Notes under the pieces: generated by a model | What the model was told of the DNA's origin: nothing | Database searches by the model: none | The model's input: only the letters and a program-made list of their open reading frames with translations | Made by a program: the position numbers and the translations under genes | Shown: positions 9,761 to 17,964 of the stretch, in pieces | Layout of the letters: the number at the start of each line of letters is the position of its first letter | Numbering within the stretch: the first letter of the stretch is position 1 | Source: Brevibacillus daliensis | Lineage (GTDB): Bacteria; Bacillota; Bacilli; Brevibacillales; Brevibacillaceae | Length of the DNA stretch: 64,000 nt | NCBI RefSeq assembly: GCF_021245735.1 | Contig: NZ_JAJISB010000008.1 | Coordinates: forward strand, 124,001-188,000 | Direction: 5' to 3'

Positions 9761-9794
9761 AGTAGGCAGGAATAACCTACCGATTCATTAGCCA

Positions 9795-9858
9795 TTTCAC
9801 AGAAAAAGAGTGTTCGAAATGTGAATTTCACATAAACGAACACTCTTTTTCTGTGAAA
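9795..9858. terminator. Very long inverted repeat between convergent genes
   Basis: Arms of 22 bp pair perfectly (9795-9816 with 9837-9858; core AGAAAAAGAGTGTTCG). The loop holds a further dyad, ATGTGAA/TTCACAT, so the stem extends almost to its tip. A and T runs lie on both sides, so it can terminate transcription in both directions: from the MFS gene and, together with the hairpins at 9855-9934, from the HIT gene on the other strand. Confidence 0.75.
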
Positions 9859-9934
9859 AACGTCTCGACGACGTTTTTCATAAAATTGGATGTGACCGCT
9901 TGCGGTCCAACAAAACGGTCATGACCGTTTTGTT
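9855..9934. repeat. Run of three further palindromes
   Basis: Three hairpins follow the first without a break: GAAAAACGTC/GACGTTTTTC (9855-9864 with 9870-9879), GACCGC/GCGGTC (9894-9899 with 9902-9907), and a perfect 26-bp palindrome at 9909-9934 centred on CATG (half-site AACAAAACGGTCA). The first overlaps the right arm of the preceding inverted repeat, so the two could form alternative structures. Confidence 0.8.
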
Positions 9935-9942
9935 ACGAATTC

Positions 9943-10281
9943 CTACATGTTCCACTCTAATTGACGCCCACCGACAATGTGGTAGTGAAGATGGAAAACA
10001 GTTTGCTGTCCATTTTTTCCAGTATTCGTAATGACACGGAAACCTTCTTCATCCAAATTCATTTCTTTTGCAATATGCTGAATGGCTAAGTGAAGATGTC
10101 CAATCAAATCCTTATCCTCAGCAGTGATTCCCATAACGGAAGGAATGTGTTTTTTAGGGATAATCAGAATATGTACAGGTGCCATAGGACTTATATCGTG
10201 AAAAGCATATACATGGTCATCCTCATATACTTTTTTGGATGGAATATCCCCATTAATAATTTTACAAAAAAGACAGTCCAC
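9943..10281 (-). CDS. hit: HIT-family nucleotide hydrolase (HINT-like)
   Basis: This 112-residue histidine-triad protein hydrolyses nucleoside phosphoramidates or similar adenylated compounds in the cytoplasm. The triad HLHYH lies at residues 97-101, the middle His 99 being the nucleophile, followed by IVGG. The N-terminus CLFCKIINGDIPSKKVYEDD has the usual pattern with two Cys that bind zinc in some members. The start is GTG, nine bases after AAGGGG on the minus strand. The gene converges on the MFS gene across the palindrome cluster. Confidence 0.93.
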   Translation of the reverse strand: MDCLFCKIINGDIPSKKVYEDDHVYAFHDISPMAPVHILIIPKKHIPSVMGITAEDKDLIGHLHLAIQHIAKEMNLDEEGFRVITNTGKNGQQTVFHLHYHIVGGRQLEWNM

Positions 10282-10602
10282 GTATCATTACCCCTTCCAG
10301 ATTGTGTTTACTTTCCATTGTAGACAAATCGTTTGCTCATGGCTAGTCTATAACCATAAATAGTAACAATATAAGAATATTTCCCTGGCAAGCGCATATT
10401 CCAACATTTTTCGTGTTAATATAATTGAGTGTCGAATAATATGCATGAAAACTATACATATAATACATAATTATTCATCTAATAATCTAAAGAATAACAA
10501 AGGAATATAAAGATTTCATAAATTTCTCCTTGAGATTTTTATAAAAATTCATATAAAATAGTATATAAATATAAATTAACAGATAGATAGGATGAAGAGA
10601 GA
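10282..10602. other. 321-bp AT-rich intergenic region
   Basis: This lies between the divergent hit and glutamate dehydrogenase genes and must hold both promoters. It is strongly AT-rich, especially 10420-10590. I could not choose a convincing -35/-10 pair, a sigma-54-type GG/GC element or a riboswitch. The ribosome site for the downstream gene is the modest GAAGAGAGA just before the ATG. Confidence 0.4.
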
Positions 10603-11871
10603 ATGCTACAATACGACACATTACAACAAGAAAGCTTAAATCCGTACGAAATTGTTCAAGAACAAATTGAGAAAGCAGCAGCATTACTTAATCTTTCTCG
10701 AGAAGCGGTTGAGATTCTAAAAAAGCCGAAACGTGTACTTAGTGTAAATTTTCCAGTGAAAATGGATGATGGATCTGTTCGTGTCTTTGAAGGATATCGT
10801 TCCCAACATATTGATGCGTTAGGACCAACCAAAGGTGGAATTCGTTTTCATCCAGATGTTAACTTAGATGAAGTAAAAGCATTATCAATGTGGATGAGCT
10901 TTAAATGTGGTGTCGTTGAATTGCCTTATGGTGGCGGTAAAGGTGGAGTTATCTGTGATCCACACACATTTAGTGAAGGGGAGCTAGAGAGAATCAGTAG
11001 AGGTTTTATGGAAGCCATCTCTGATTTCGTCGGTCCTAATAAAGATATTCCTGCTCCAGATGTGTATACGAATGCAAAAATTATGGGCTGGATGATGGAT
11101 ACTTACAGCCGTTTGAAAGGCGAGGTTTCTCCTGGGGTTATTACTGGAAAACCAATCATCTTAGGAGGTTCCCTTGGTAGAAATGAAGCAACAGCTAGAG
11201 GTTGTGTTGTTACCATTATTGAGGCATTAAAACAAAAAGGTAAGGAGCCTACAAACGCTACTGTTGCCATCCAGGGATTTGGAAACGCAGGCCGTATTGC
11301 TGCGGAACTTCTTCATGAATTAGGTGCTAAAATTGTTGCAATCAGTGATTCCAAGGTAGCTTTGTATGCAGAAGAAGGTATTAATCTCCCGAAAGCAATT
11401 CAAGCAAAAGATATTGGAACACTTTCCGAATTGGAAGCTGTGACTAAAATTAATCATGCTGAATTGCTGGAGCTAGATGTAGACATATTGATTCCAGCTG
11501 CTCTGGAAAATGTGATTACAGCAGAAAATGCTGATCGAATTAAAGCTGAGATCATTGCAGAGGCTGCAAATGGACCAACAACTCCTGCGGCTGACTTGGT
11601 ACTACGTGAAAATGGTAAACTGGTTATTCCAGATATCTTGTCCAATGCTGGTGGAGTTACCGTTTCATACTTTGAATGGGTACAAAACTTGATGAACTAT
11701 TATTGGACCGAAAAAGAAGTAAACGATCGTTTAAATCATGTTATGGTTCGCTCTTACCATAATGTTTCTCGCTTGGCAGAGCAGTATCAAACAGATATGC
11801 GTACAGCTGCTTATATGCTTTCTTTACTTCGCATTACGGAAGCTATGAAAGCAAGAGGTTGGTGTAACTAA
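10603..11871 (+). CDS. gudB: NAD-type glutamate dehydrogenase (Glu/Leu/Phe/Val dehydrogenase family)
   Basis: This 422-residue cytoplasmic enzyme interconverts glutamate and 2-oxoglutarate plus ammonia. Its length matches B. subtilis GudB/RocG (about 424). The substrate-binding Lys lies in PYGGGKGGVICDP (about residues 108-120), PAPDVYTN follows, the Rossmann nucleotide motif is GFGNAGRIAAELL, and the C-terminal NAGGVTVSYFEWVQNL is the usual family signature. Sequence alone does not separate the GudB from the RocG paralogue, so the symbol is tentative. The gene is alone, flanked by the hit gene and a strong terminator. Confidence 0.93.
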   Translation: MLQYDTLQQESLNPYEIVQEQIEKAAALLNLSREAVEILKKPKRVLSVNFPVKMDDGSVRVFEGYRSQHIDALGPTKGGIRFHPDVNLDEVKALSMWMSFKCGVVELPYGGGKGGVICDPHTFSEGELERISRGFMEAISDFVGPNKDIPAPDVYTNAKIMGWMMDTYSRLKGEVSPGVITGKPIILGGSLGRNEATARGCVVTIIEALKQKGKEPTNATVAIQGFGNAGRIAAELLHELGAKIVAISDSKVALYAEEGINLPKAIQAKDIGTLSELEAVTKINHAELLELDVDILIPAALENVITAENADRIKAEIIAEAANGPTTPAADLVLRENGKLVIPDILSNAGGVTVSYFEWVQNLMNYYWTEKEVNDRLNHVMVRSYHNVSRLAEQYQTDMRTAAYMLSLLRITEAMKARGWCN

Positions 11872-11895
11872 TTATTTGGTAACATAGATATGAAT

Positions 11896-11927
11896 CCCGC
11901 CGGCAGTTACGTGGCCGGCGGGTTTTT
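11896..11927 (+). terminator. Rho-independent terminator after glutamate dehydrogenase
   Basis: A perfect 9-bp GC stem, CCCGCCGGC (11896-11904) with GCCGGCGGG (11914-11922), is followed by five T. Confidence 0.9.
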
Positions 11928-11980
11928 ACTGTTCCCTCATTCCTGCAGGTGATTTATACTATGTATGCTGGGTAATTTGG

Positions 11981-11994
11981 CGTGAGCGCTTACA
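11981..11994 (-). promoter_or_regulatory. cre-like site (candidate CcpA operator)
   Basis: Read on the minus strand, TGTAAGCGCTCACG matches 13 of 14 positions of the catabolite-responsive element consensus TGWNANCGNTNWCA (only the last base differs). It lies about 150 bases upstream of the VanY-like gene and 110 bases after glutamate dehydrogenase. Location fits regulation of the downstream gene, but this is a pattern match only. Confidence 0.35.
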
Positions 11995-12144
11995 CCAAAC
12001 TTCCGCTTTCATCCTGATGTGTTTTCATCAATTTCTCTGATATCTGTAACGTAAATTGAGTGATAATCGTCTTTACATTATGACCTTTTCTCAGCAAGAA
12101 CAAATGGTTCTACTGATAGATAGAAAAAGGAGGAACCAAATTAC

Positions 12145-13020
12145 ATGAATAAGATGTGCACATTTTCTGCAAGCTTATGGGCAATGTTGTTATCGGCAAC
12201 AATTGTGACTGGTTGTCAAGCAGAAAACGAACCAACGCCTGAACAGCTTACAGAGAACACCAAGGCAGAACAACAAACAACCAGTGAAACGGATAAAAAG
12301 GAAGAACCATCTGCAACAGCACCTGATTCGAATGGTCAGACTGGTACCTCTACTCCTGCTGCGGGGATTTCAAGTAATCCTTCCAGCAATTCACCCAATC
12401 AATCTGGGGAGTCGGGCAGTTATAATCAAGTTAGTGCCCCCGAAAGTATCTCAGTTCTGGTTAACAAGCAAAACAAACTGCCTGACCAATACAAGCCTAA
12501 GGATTTAGTATATCCAGATGTCCCCTTTGTCTTTAGTGAAAAGATTGAGAAACGAATGATGAGAGCAGAAGCAGCAGGGGCGTTGGAAAAGATGTTCGCT
12601 GCGGCGAAACAAGATGGTGTAGCACTCGCAGGAGTGTCTGCCTATCGTTCAAATGCAACACAGACAGCTCTTTTTAATCGTTACGCCCAGAAAGATGGGA
12701 TAGAAGCAGCACGTAAGTATTCAGCAGAGCCAGGACACAGTGAGCATGAAACAGGTTTATCCATAGATGTCTCAGGTAGTACAGGTGAATGTGCTGCACA
12801 GGATTGCTTCGGGGGAACAGAAGAAGCAATTTGGTTGGAGCAAAATTCTTGGAAACATGGTTTTGTCATTCGCTATCCAAAAGGAAAAGAAGCGATTACT
12901 GGCTATCAGTATGAACCATGGCATATACGTTATGTAGGTGAAGAGAATGCCAAAGCAATTCAGGATAGAGGGATTACATTGGAAGAATTTAGTGAATCAC
13001 CTACTGCTTTCGCCCCATAA
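12145..13020 (+). CDS. D-alanyl-D-alanine carboxypeptidase lipoprotein (VanY/YodJ-like, M15B)
   Basis: This 291-residue exported zinc peptidase should trim the terminal D-Ala of peptidoglycan stem peptides. The signal ends in lipobox VTGC (Cys 24), so it is membrane-anchored. A low-complexity Ser/Thr/Pro/Asn linker (about 27-100) precedes the catalytic domain. Zinc ligands are His 201 and Asp 208 in SEHETGLSID and His 260 in EPWHIRYVG, with catalytic Glu 257. The fold motif SAYRS lies at about 165-169. AAAGGAGG precedes the ATG. It appears monocistronic. Confidence 0.92.
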   Translation: MNKMCTFSASLWAMLLSATIVTGCQAENEPTPEQLTENTKAEQQTTSETDKKEEPSATAPDSNGQTGTSTPAAGISSNPSSNSPNQSGESGSYNQVSAPESISVLVNKQNKLPDQYKPKDLVYPDVPFVFSEKIEKRMMRAEAAGALEKMFAAAKQDGVALAGVSAYRSNATQTALFNRYAQKDGIEAARKYSAEPGHSEHETGLSIDVSGSTGECAAQDCFGGTEEAIWLEQNSWKHGFVIRYPKGKEAITGYQYEPWHIRYVGEENAKAIQDRGITLEEFSESPTAFAP

Positions 13021-13080
13021 TCAGTCAGAGGATGGACCTGTTGTCCACCATTATTTTCATTTTTTTACGTACAGATATCA

Positions 13081-13124
13081 GAACTGCCTTTCAAACAGAT
13101 CTAGGTTTGAAGGGCAGTTCTTTT
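13081..13124 (+). terminator. Rho-independent terminator after the VanY-like gene
   Basis: A 15-bp stem with one wobble pair, GAACTGCCTTTCAAA (13081-13095) with TTTGAAGGGCAGTTC (13106-13120), is followed by four T. Confidence 0.8.
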
Positions 13125-13272
13125 ATAAGCTGATTTTGACTCTTTTGTATATATAAAAGTAGTTATGTGCATGTACCAAATTGTTCTCTTTCAGAGAAAT
13201 ACGAAAAAGTGAAACAAAAAGGTAGGGAAGAATGTCCTTATAGATAAGGCTTTTTGTGAAGGAGTGTATATT

Positions 13273-14883
13273 ATGAAGAAAAGAACGAGCCAAATTGTTG
13301 CTTCATGTGTTGCAATCAGTATCATTACAGTAACACCTGGTTTATCTCATGCAGCAATTCCCAAGACAATAGAAATTCAAAAAACGATGCCAACACATGT
13401 TAAAAAATCATATGAAGCAATACAGAATCTGTTGCCGGATTTAGAATCCTTGAAACCTTCTAGCGTACGTTTGGTTCCATCTGACGATTTTCAAAAAGAA
13501 AATACTTGGCTTGTTCATGCAAGTGGGGGTACTAAACAATCGAACAGTGCAAGTGTAGAGATTAATGATAAGACTGGCGAAATATTGAGCCTGTCGATTT
13601 CACAGCCTGCTAATCAGTCTAAGGCGGAAGCGATTTCGGCTGAAAAAGCAAAGCAGAGTGCTCAAGAATTTGTAAGTGAAATGATGGGACAAAAGCTGGC
13701 AACCTATCGGCAAGAGCAACTTACCATCCCAAATAGCCAAAATGGCAGCCAATCGGTCACGTTTACACGTCTTATTAATGGCATTCCGTTCGACAACGAT
13801 AAGATTATCGTCCAAGTATCAAATGAAGAGAAGGTCATCAGTGTAAATCGAACGACGAAGTTCGATCAAGATATACAGAGTAAACAGTTCCCTGATCCAA
13901 CCAAGGTCATAACACATGAGAAGGCACAAAAAGCCGTTCAAAAAAATGCTTCCCTTTCACTTGTAGTAAATTCAGCTCAAGCTCAATTGGGTGATAAAGA
14001 TAATACTGTGAGTAACACTGTAGACGAAAGCCAACCTGTTTTGAAATATGTTGCCAAGTATATTCCCATTATTGATGCCAGTACGGGAAAAGAAGTAGAG
14101 GGATATGGGAAACGAATAGAACGTGATTCCAAGTATTCTGTTTCAGGCAAAGGTGAAATCCCTATATTAGGAAATCAACAGGAAGCAGAAAAGATTATCG
14201 CTGAAATGGGGTTATCTACTGCGAAGAACACTTTCTCAGAAGGCACCGGTTTCTACCAGTGGAAAAGTGAAGATGGTAAGCATCAAATCGTTCTTCAGTT
14301 TGATCCGATCAGTAAAAAGCTCAGCCAAGTGAGTACCATTCAAAACAAACCTACAGAATCAACAGATGAAAAACTGTTACGTGAACAAGAAGCGATAGGA
14401 AAAGCTCTTTCCTTCCTTGATAATTATGTAGATTCTAAGCAAAAAAATCTGCAGCTTTATTCTGTATCAACAAATGAAGAAGCAGTTCCAGATTGGGTAG
14501 ACCAGGAGAAATTACAGACTGCCATAGCGAAACCTGATGTGTATTATCTGTTATTCCGTGTAGTAGATAATAATATCCCTGTAGAAAACTCAGCTTATCG
14601 AGTATCAATTGATGCAAAAACAGGTGCAATTACTGGTTTTACTTTTCAACCATTACACACACCAGTTACGAGTAACCTGCAAATGAACCGGATTCTTTCT
14701 ACGGATAAAGCAACTGATCAATTCGTTAAGAACTTAGAAATGGAATTGGTGTATGTTTGGGAGAGCTATCAAGATCAAAAAGCACCAGCACCTGTCTTAC
14801 AATATCGATTAAAAGGCTATGATAAGAACGCCTATATAGATGCATATACAGGTGAGTTTATTCAAACTTCACAAGTGAAGTAG
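13273..14883 (+). CDS. Exported YcdB/YcdC-type protein with PepSY-like repeats
   Basis: This 536-residue protein has a Sec signal peptide (basic MKKR start, hydrophobic core, likely cleavage after SHA). Repeated segments of the form 'D-x-K-T-G-E/A-I' (INDKTGEILSLSI, DASTGKEVEGY, DAKTGAITGF, DAYTGEFI) each follow a helical stretch, which is the pattern of PepSY/YcdB-YcdC domains; such domains are proposed to inhibit or modulate extracytoplasmic proteases. I chose ATG 13273 because AAGGAG lies 8 bases before it. An in-frame GTG at 13264 falls within that site. It is a paralogue of the larger SLH-bearing protein at 25545. Function is not established. Confidence 0.75.
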   Translation: MKKRTSQIVASCVAISIITVTPGLSHAAIPKTIEIQKTMPTHVKKSYEAIQNLLPDLESLKPSSVRLVPSDDFQKENTWLVHASGGTKQSNSASVEINDKTGEILSLSISQPANQSKAEAISAEKAKQSAQEFVSEMMGQKLATYRQEQLTIPNSQNGSQSVTFTRLINGIPFDNDKIIVQVSNEEKVISVNRTTKFDQDIQSKQFPDPTKVITHEKAQKAVQKNASLSLVVNSAQAQLGDKDNTVSNTVDESQPVLKYVAKYIPIIDASTGKEVEGYGKRIERDSKYSVSGKGEIPILGNQQEAEKIIAEMGLSTAKNTFSEGTGFYQWKSEDGKHQIVLQFDPISKKLSQVSTIQNKPTESTDEKLLREQEAIGKALSFLDNYVDSKQKNLQLYSVSTNEEAVPDWVDQEKLQTAIAKPDVYYLLFRVVDNNIPVENSAYRVSIDAKTGAITGFTFQPLHTPVTSNLQMNRILSTDKATDQFVKNLEMELVYVWESYQDQKAPAPVLQYRLKGYDKNAYIDAYTGEFIQTSQVK

Positions 14884-14909
14884 AAGTTGCCTGACATACC
14901 TAATAAAAG

Positions 14910-14961
14910 TGGCAAGCGATATCCGTCAACATATCTGACAGATATTCGCTTGCCATTTTTT
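14910..14961. terminator. Bidirectional terminator between convergent genes
   Basis: TGGCAAGCGATATC (14910-14923) pairs with GATATTCGCTTGCCA (14941-14955) with one bulged base, then T6 on the plus side. The stem abuts the stop codon of the minus-strand YitT gene. Confidence 0.75.
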
Positions 14962-15844
14962 ACGACCATTTCTCTTTGAAATTCCCAACGATTCGTTTAA
15001 TCGGGGAGACGGTGATAAACGCTTTAGGATCAGCTTTCAAAACGATTTTTTTAAGGCATGGCCATTGGTGCTTCACAATTACGCACATTAGCACTTGTTT
15101 TTTTGAATGAGTATAAGCGCCGCTTGCATCCCACAAGGTAACGCCCCGGCCTACTACTGATTGTGTGATGACGTCTGCCACTTCTTCACCATTGCGAGTA
15201 ATAATGGTTACGGAGATGCGGTCCACATGATTCAAGATCAAATCTACTGTTTTCGCACCAACATACATCGAAATGATGGTGTACATAGCTAGCTCAGGAG
15301 TTCCATAATAGGAGGATGCCAAGACAATAAAACCGTTAATGGCTAAACTAAAAATCCCAATCGGAATTTGAAATGAACGGGCTACAATGCGTCCTAGTAT
15401 ATCAGTTCCTCCTGTGGAGCCTCCAAAGCGCATGACAATTCCAACCCCAGCATTAGCAATACATCCCCCAAAAATTGCTCCTAATAGCGCATTATCTGTC
15501 CAGATCTTTTCTTGTGGAATGATTGATAAAAAATAGGAAAGAATTATAACTGCAAATATTGTGTAAACAAGAAATTTCTTCCCGATTTTAAAGTATCCCA
15601 AAATAAGAAGAGGAACATTTAAAAGGAAATACAATACTCCGATTGGCATACCTGTAAGTCGGTATAACAAGGTACTAATACCAGTAATTCCGCCTGGTAA
15701 CAAATGGTGTGCAGAGATTAAAGCATTTGCTCCAAATGCAAATATAAGACAGCCAACTGTAATCCCTGCAAGTTCGCCAATTATTTTTTTGATGTCTAGG
15801 TTAACATTTTTCTTTTGTGTGCTTGCTTCTGTTTGTGTACTCAT
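14960..15844 (-). CDS. YitT-family membrane protein (DUF161 + DUF2179)
   Basis: This 294-residue protein has about five hydrophobic helices in residues 20-200 (for instance ELAGITVGCLIFAFGANALI) and the conserved GGSTGGTDILGRI motif of the YitT/YvjA family. A C-terminal soluble DUF2179 domain of about 80 residues follows (GRGVTLWDASGAYTHSKK, then VSPIKRIVGNFKEK). The role of the family is unknown; it is common in Bacillales. The ribosome site before its ATG is weak. No operon partner is seen. Confidence 0.88.
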   Translation of the reverse strand: MSTQTEASTQKKNVNLDIKKIIGELAGITVGCLIFAFGANALISAHHLLPGGITGISTLLYRLTGMPIGVLYFLLNVPLLILGYFKIGKKFLVYTIFAVIILSYFLSIIPQEKIWTDNALLGAIFGGCIANAGVGIVMRFGGSTGGTDILGRIVARSFQIPIGIFSLAINGFIVLASSYYGTPELAMYTIISMYVGAKTVDLILNHVDRISVTIITRNGEEVADVITQSVVGRGVTLWDASGAYTHSKKQVLMCVIVKHQWPCLKKIVLKADPKAFITVSPIKRIVGNFKEKWS

Positions 15845-16331
15845 AAGATGAACTCGACTCTTTTCTCCATACTGTTTTACTTTTTATGAAAATGTTTATA
15901 TTTATATGTAAACAGCATTTCTGCCAAGATGATTGTAACGAATGATTTTCGAACAATCAATATGTGTGCTCGTAGGAATGGGTCAATGCGTTGAACTTTG
16001 TAAGAACTGACCAGAAGGAAATGTGTATAGAACCATCTGTTTGACTCCAAGCTTTCTGTATGACATCATATTTGAAAGGGGGTTTTACCTAGCGGTAACG
16101 TCAATGAGTTCCTTCTACAGATATTATAATTAGAAACTCAGTATACGCAATGTTAAATACTTACATAAAAGCGTTAATTTGGTGGGGAATAGTCGGTTTT
16201 TTTGTTAGTAGTATAGCAAGATCTACTAAAGCTTTGACCACCCATGTTATGATTTGCTAATGTAAGAAATTAAAAGAGAGAACTTAATTGGAGGTGAACT
16301 CCTTAATTCATTATTGAATTAAGGAAAACGG
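15845..16331. other. 487-bp intergenic region with hairpin over the next ribosome site
   Basis: This holds divergent promoters for the YitT gene and the CNNM gene. TTGACC near 16236 followed 18 bases later by TAATGT is a weak promoter candidate. A perfect Shine-Dalgarno GGAGGTGA (16290-16297) is not followed by a usable ATG/GTG/TTG. Right after it a perfect 10-bp inverted repeat, CCTTAATTCA (16301-16310) with TGAATTAAGG (16315-16324), covers the AAGGA that serves the TTG start at 16332. I found no magnesium (M-box) riboswitch consensus. The rest shows nothing I can name. Confidence 0.45.
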
Positions 16332-17663
16332 TTGGAGATATTTAATTTGCTCATGATTGCCTTACTGATTGCTTTGACAGCATTTTTCGTAGCTGCAGAG
16401 TTTGCAATCGTAAAAGTGCGAACGAGTAGAATTGATCAGTTAGTAGCAGAAAAAAAGTCTGGTGCGTTAGCAGCAAAAAAGGTTATATCTAATCTGGATG
16501 AATATTTATCAGCTTGTCAATTAGGGATAACGATTACGGCCCTGATTCTTGGTATGATAGGTGAGCCTTTTGTACATCATCTTTTAACACCGGTCTTTGA
16601 GAAAATGAATTTTCCACCTACAGCTGCTAGTGCGATTTCTTTCATTACAGCACTGGCTGTCGTAACATTTTTACACGTAGTTCTAGGGGAGCTTGCACCA
16701 AAAACATTAGCAATCCAAAAAGCAGAACAGGTAACTCTATCTTTATCTAAACCGTTGATTATTTTTTATCGTGTGATGTATCCATTTATTTGGGTTTTAA
16801 ATGGGTCTGCTCAAAAATTTGCAGGACTCTTTGGACTGAAACCCGCTTCAGAACATGAGCTTGCCCACACAGAAGAGGAATTACGTTTGATTCTTTCTGA
16901 AAGCTACCATAGCGGTGAAATTAATATGGCAGAATTCAAATATGTTAATAATATCTTTGAGTTCGACAATCGAATTGCCAAAGAGATCATGGTACCACGT
17001 ACAGAAATGACTGGTCTTTATCTGGATGACCCGATCTCAGAACATATTAAAATCTTGCGAACTGAAAAGTACACTCGTTATCCTGTCTTTGGTGAAGACA
17101 AAGACGATGTAGTTGGAATGGTCAATGTAAAAGACTTCTTTATTAATAGTCTTGGCGAGAGTGAGCTTGAAATAACGAGTATAAAACAATTTGCCCGCCC
17201 GGTTCTAAAAGTAATTGAAACCATGGCAATTCACGATTTGCTATTGCAAATGCAGAAAAAACGCATTCAGATGGCAATATTATACGATGAGTACGGTGGT
17301 ACTGCCGGTTTGGTTACGTTAGAGGATATCATCGAGGAAATCATTGGTGAAGTGCGAGATGAATACGATGATGACGAGCGTCCGCGCATTCAAGATATCG
17401 GTAAGGACCATAAAATTGTTGATGGTAAAGTGTTGATTAGTGAAATCAATGATATATTTGGTCTTCATATCAGTGATCAAGAGGTTGATACGATAGCTGG
17501 TTGGATCTTGATGCAAAATCCTGATTTGAAAAAAAGCGTGCCGATTACTTATGATGGATTTGAATTCCGTATTCTGGAAAAAGAGGTAAATCACATCAAG
17601 AGTATTGAAATCAAGCCTGCTCCGAGTATGGAAGAAGCAGAGGAGCTTATCGAAAAAGAGTAA
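16332..17663 (+). CDS. CNNM/CorC-type membrane protein with CBS pair (hemolysin family)
   Basis: This 443-residue protein has an N-terminal CNNM (DUF21) membrane domain of about 190 residues with the SACQLGITITALILG and LGELAPKTLAIQ motifs. A CBS-domain pair follows (about 200-330; MVPRTEMTGLYLDD, YDEYGGTAGLVTLEDIIEEIIGE), then a C-terminal CorC_HlyC domain (from about 345). B. subtilis relatives such as MpfA/YhdP act in magnesium efflux; the same role is an inference here. The start is TTG, six bases after AAGGA, and that site lies within a 10-bp hairpin. The next ATG, seven codons in, has no better site. Confidence 0.9.
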   Translation: MEIFNLLMIALLIALTAFFVAAEFAIVKVRTSRIDQLVAEKKSGALAAKKVISNLDEYLSACQLGITITALILGMIGEPFVHHLLTPVFEKMNFPPTAASAISFITALAVVTFLHVVLGELAPKTLAIQKAEQVTLSLSKPLIIFYRVMYPFIWVLNGSAQKFAGLFGLKPASEHELAHTEEELRLILSESYHSGEINMAEFKYVNNIFEFDNRIAKEIMVPRTEMTGLYLDDPISEHIKILRTEKYTRYPVFGEDKDDVVGMVNVKDFFINSLGESELEITSIKQFARPVLKVIETMAIHDLLLQMQKKRIQMAILYDEYGGTAGLVTLEDIIEEIIGEVRDEYDDDERPRIQDIGKDHKIVDGKVLISEINDIFGLHISDQEVDTIAGWILMQNPDLKKSVPITYDGFEFRILEKEVNHIKSIEIKPAPSMEEAEELIEKE

Positions 17664-17685
17664 GTAATGACGCTGTATGTATAGT

Positions 17686-17716
17686 AAAAGAGGAGGTGAA
17701 AACCTCCTCTTTTTTA
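17686..17716 (+). terminator. Rho-independent terminator after the CNNM gene
   Basis: AAAAGAGGAGG (17686-17696) pairs perfectly with CCTCCTCTTTT (17703-17713) and runs into a T tract. Confidence 0.88.
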
Positions 17717-17735
17717 GTTATCTTGGAAAGTATAA

Positions 17736-17764
17736 TTGAATTTTGATGATAAAACATGTAACAT
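17736..17764 (+). promoter_or_regulatory. Candidate sigma-A promoter for glyS
   Basis: TTGAAT (17736-17741), a 17-base spacer and TAACAT (17759-17764) would start a transcript with a leader of about 195 bases before the glyS ATG. Both boxes are imperfect. Confidence 0.4.
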
Positions 17765-17895
17765 GGAAGAGATTAATATCGCTTATTTATCTAGAGTGAA
17801 CTTTTGTAATGATACTGACATCCAGTGGGATGATCATTCAGAGTCTTACATATGTTATGCATGAGCCCTTATGGCTGCATATACAGAAGAAAGGT

Positions 17896-17930
17896 AAGCT
17901 CTCATTCCTCCAATCGGAAAGAGAGCTTTT
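17896..17930 (+). promoter_or_regulatory. Hairpin in the glyS leader
   Basis: AAGCTCTCATTCC (17896-17908) pairs with GGAAAGAGAGCTT (17916-17928) in 12 of 13 positions, followed by only TT and CC. It ends 34 bases before the glyS start and might act as a weak attenuator. The T-box signature AGGGTGGNACCGCG is absent from this leader. Confidence 0.5.
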
Positions 17931-17964
17931 CCATACTTATACGGATATAAAGGAGTTAGTAAAA

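Noticed and set aside
15845-16331. Magnesium M-box riboswitch before the CNNM gene
   Set aside because: No M-box consensus words could be found; only a short hairpin at the ribosome site is supported.
17715-17964. T-box riboswitch before glyS
   Set aside because: The conserved AGGGTGGNACCGCG antiterminator sequence is not present in either orientation.
17809-17964. N-terminal extension of glycyl-tRNA synthetase
   Set aside because: The extra 52 codons contain the leader hairpin, have no ribosome site and are unlike the family's N-terminus.
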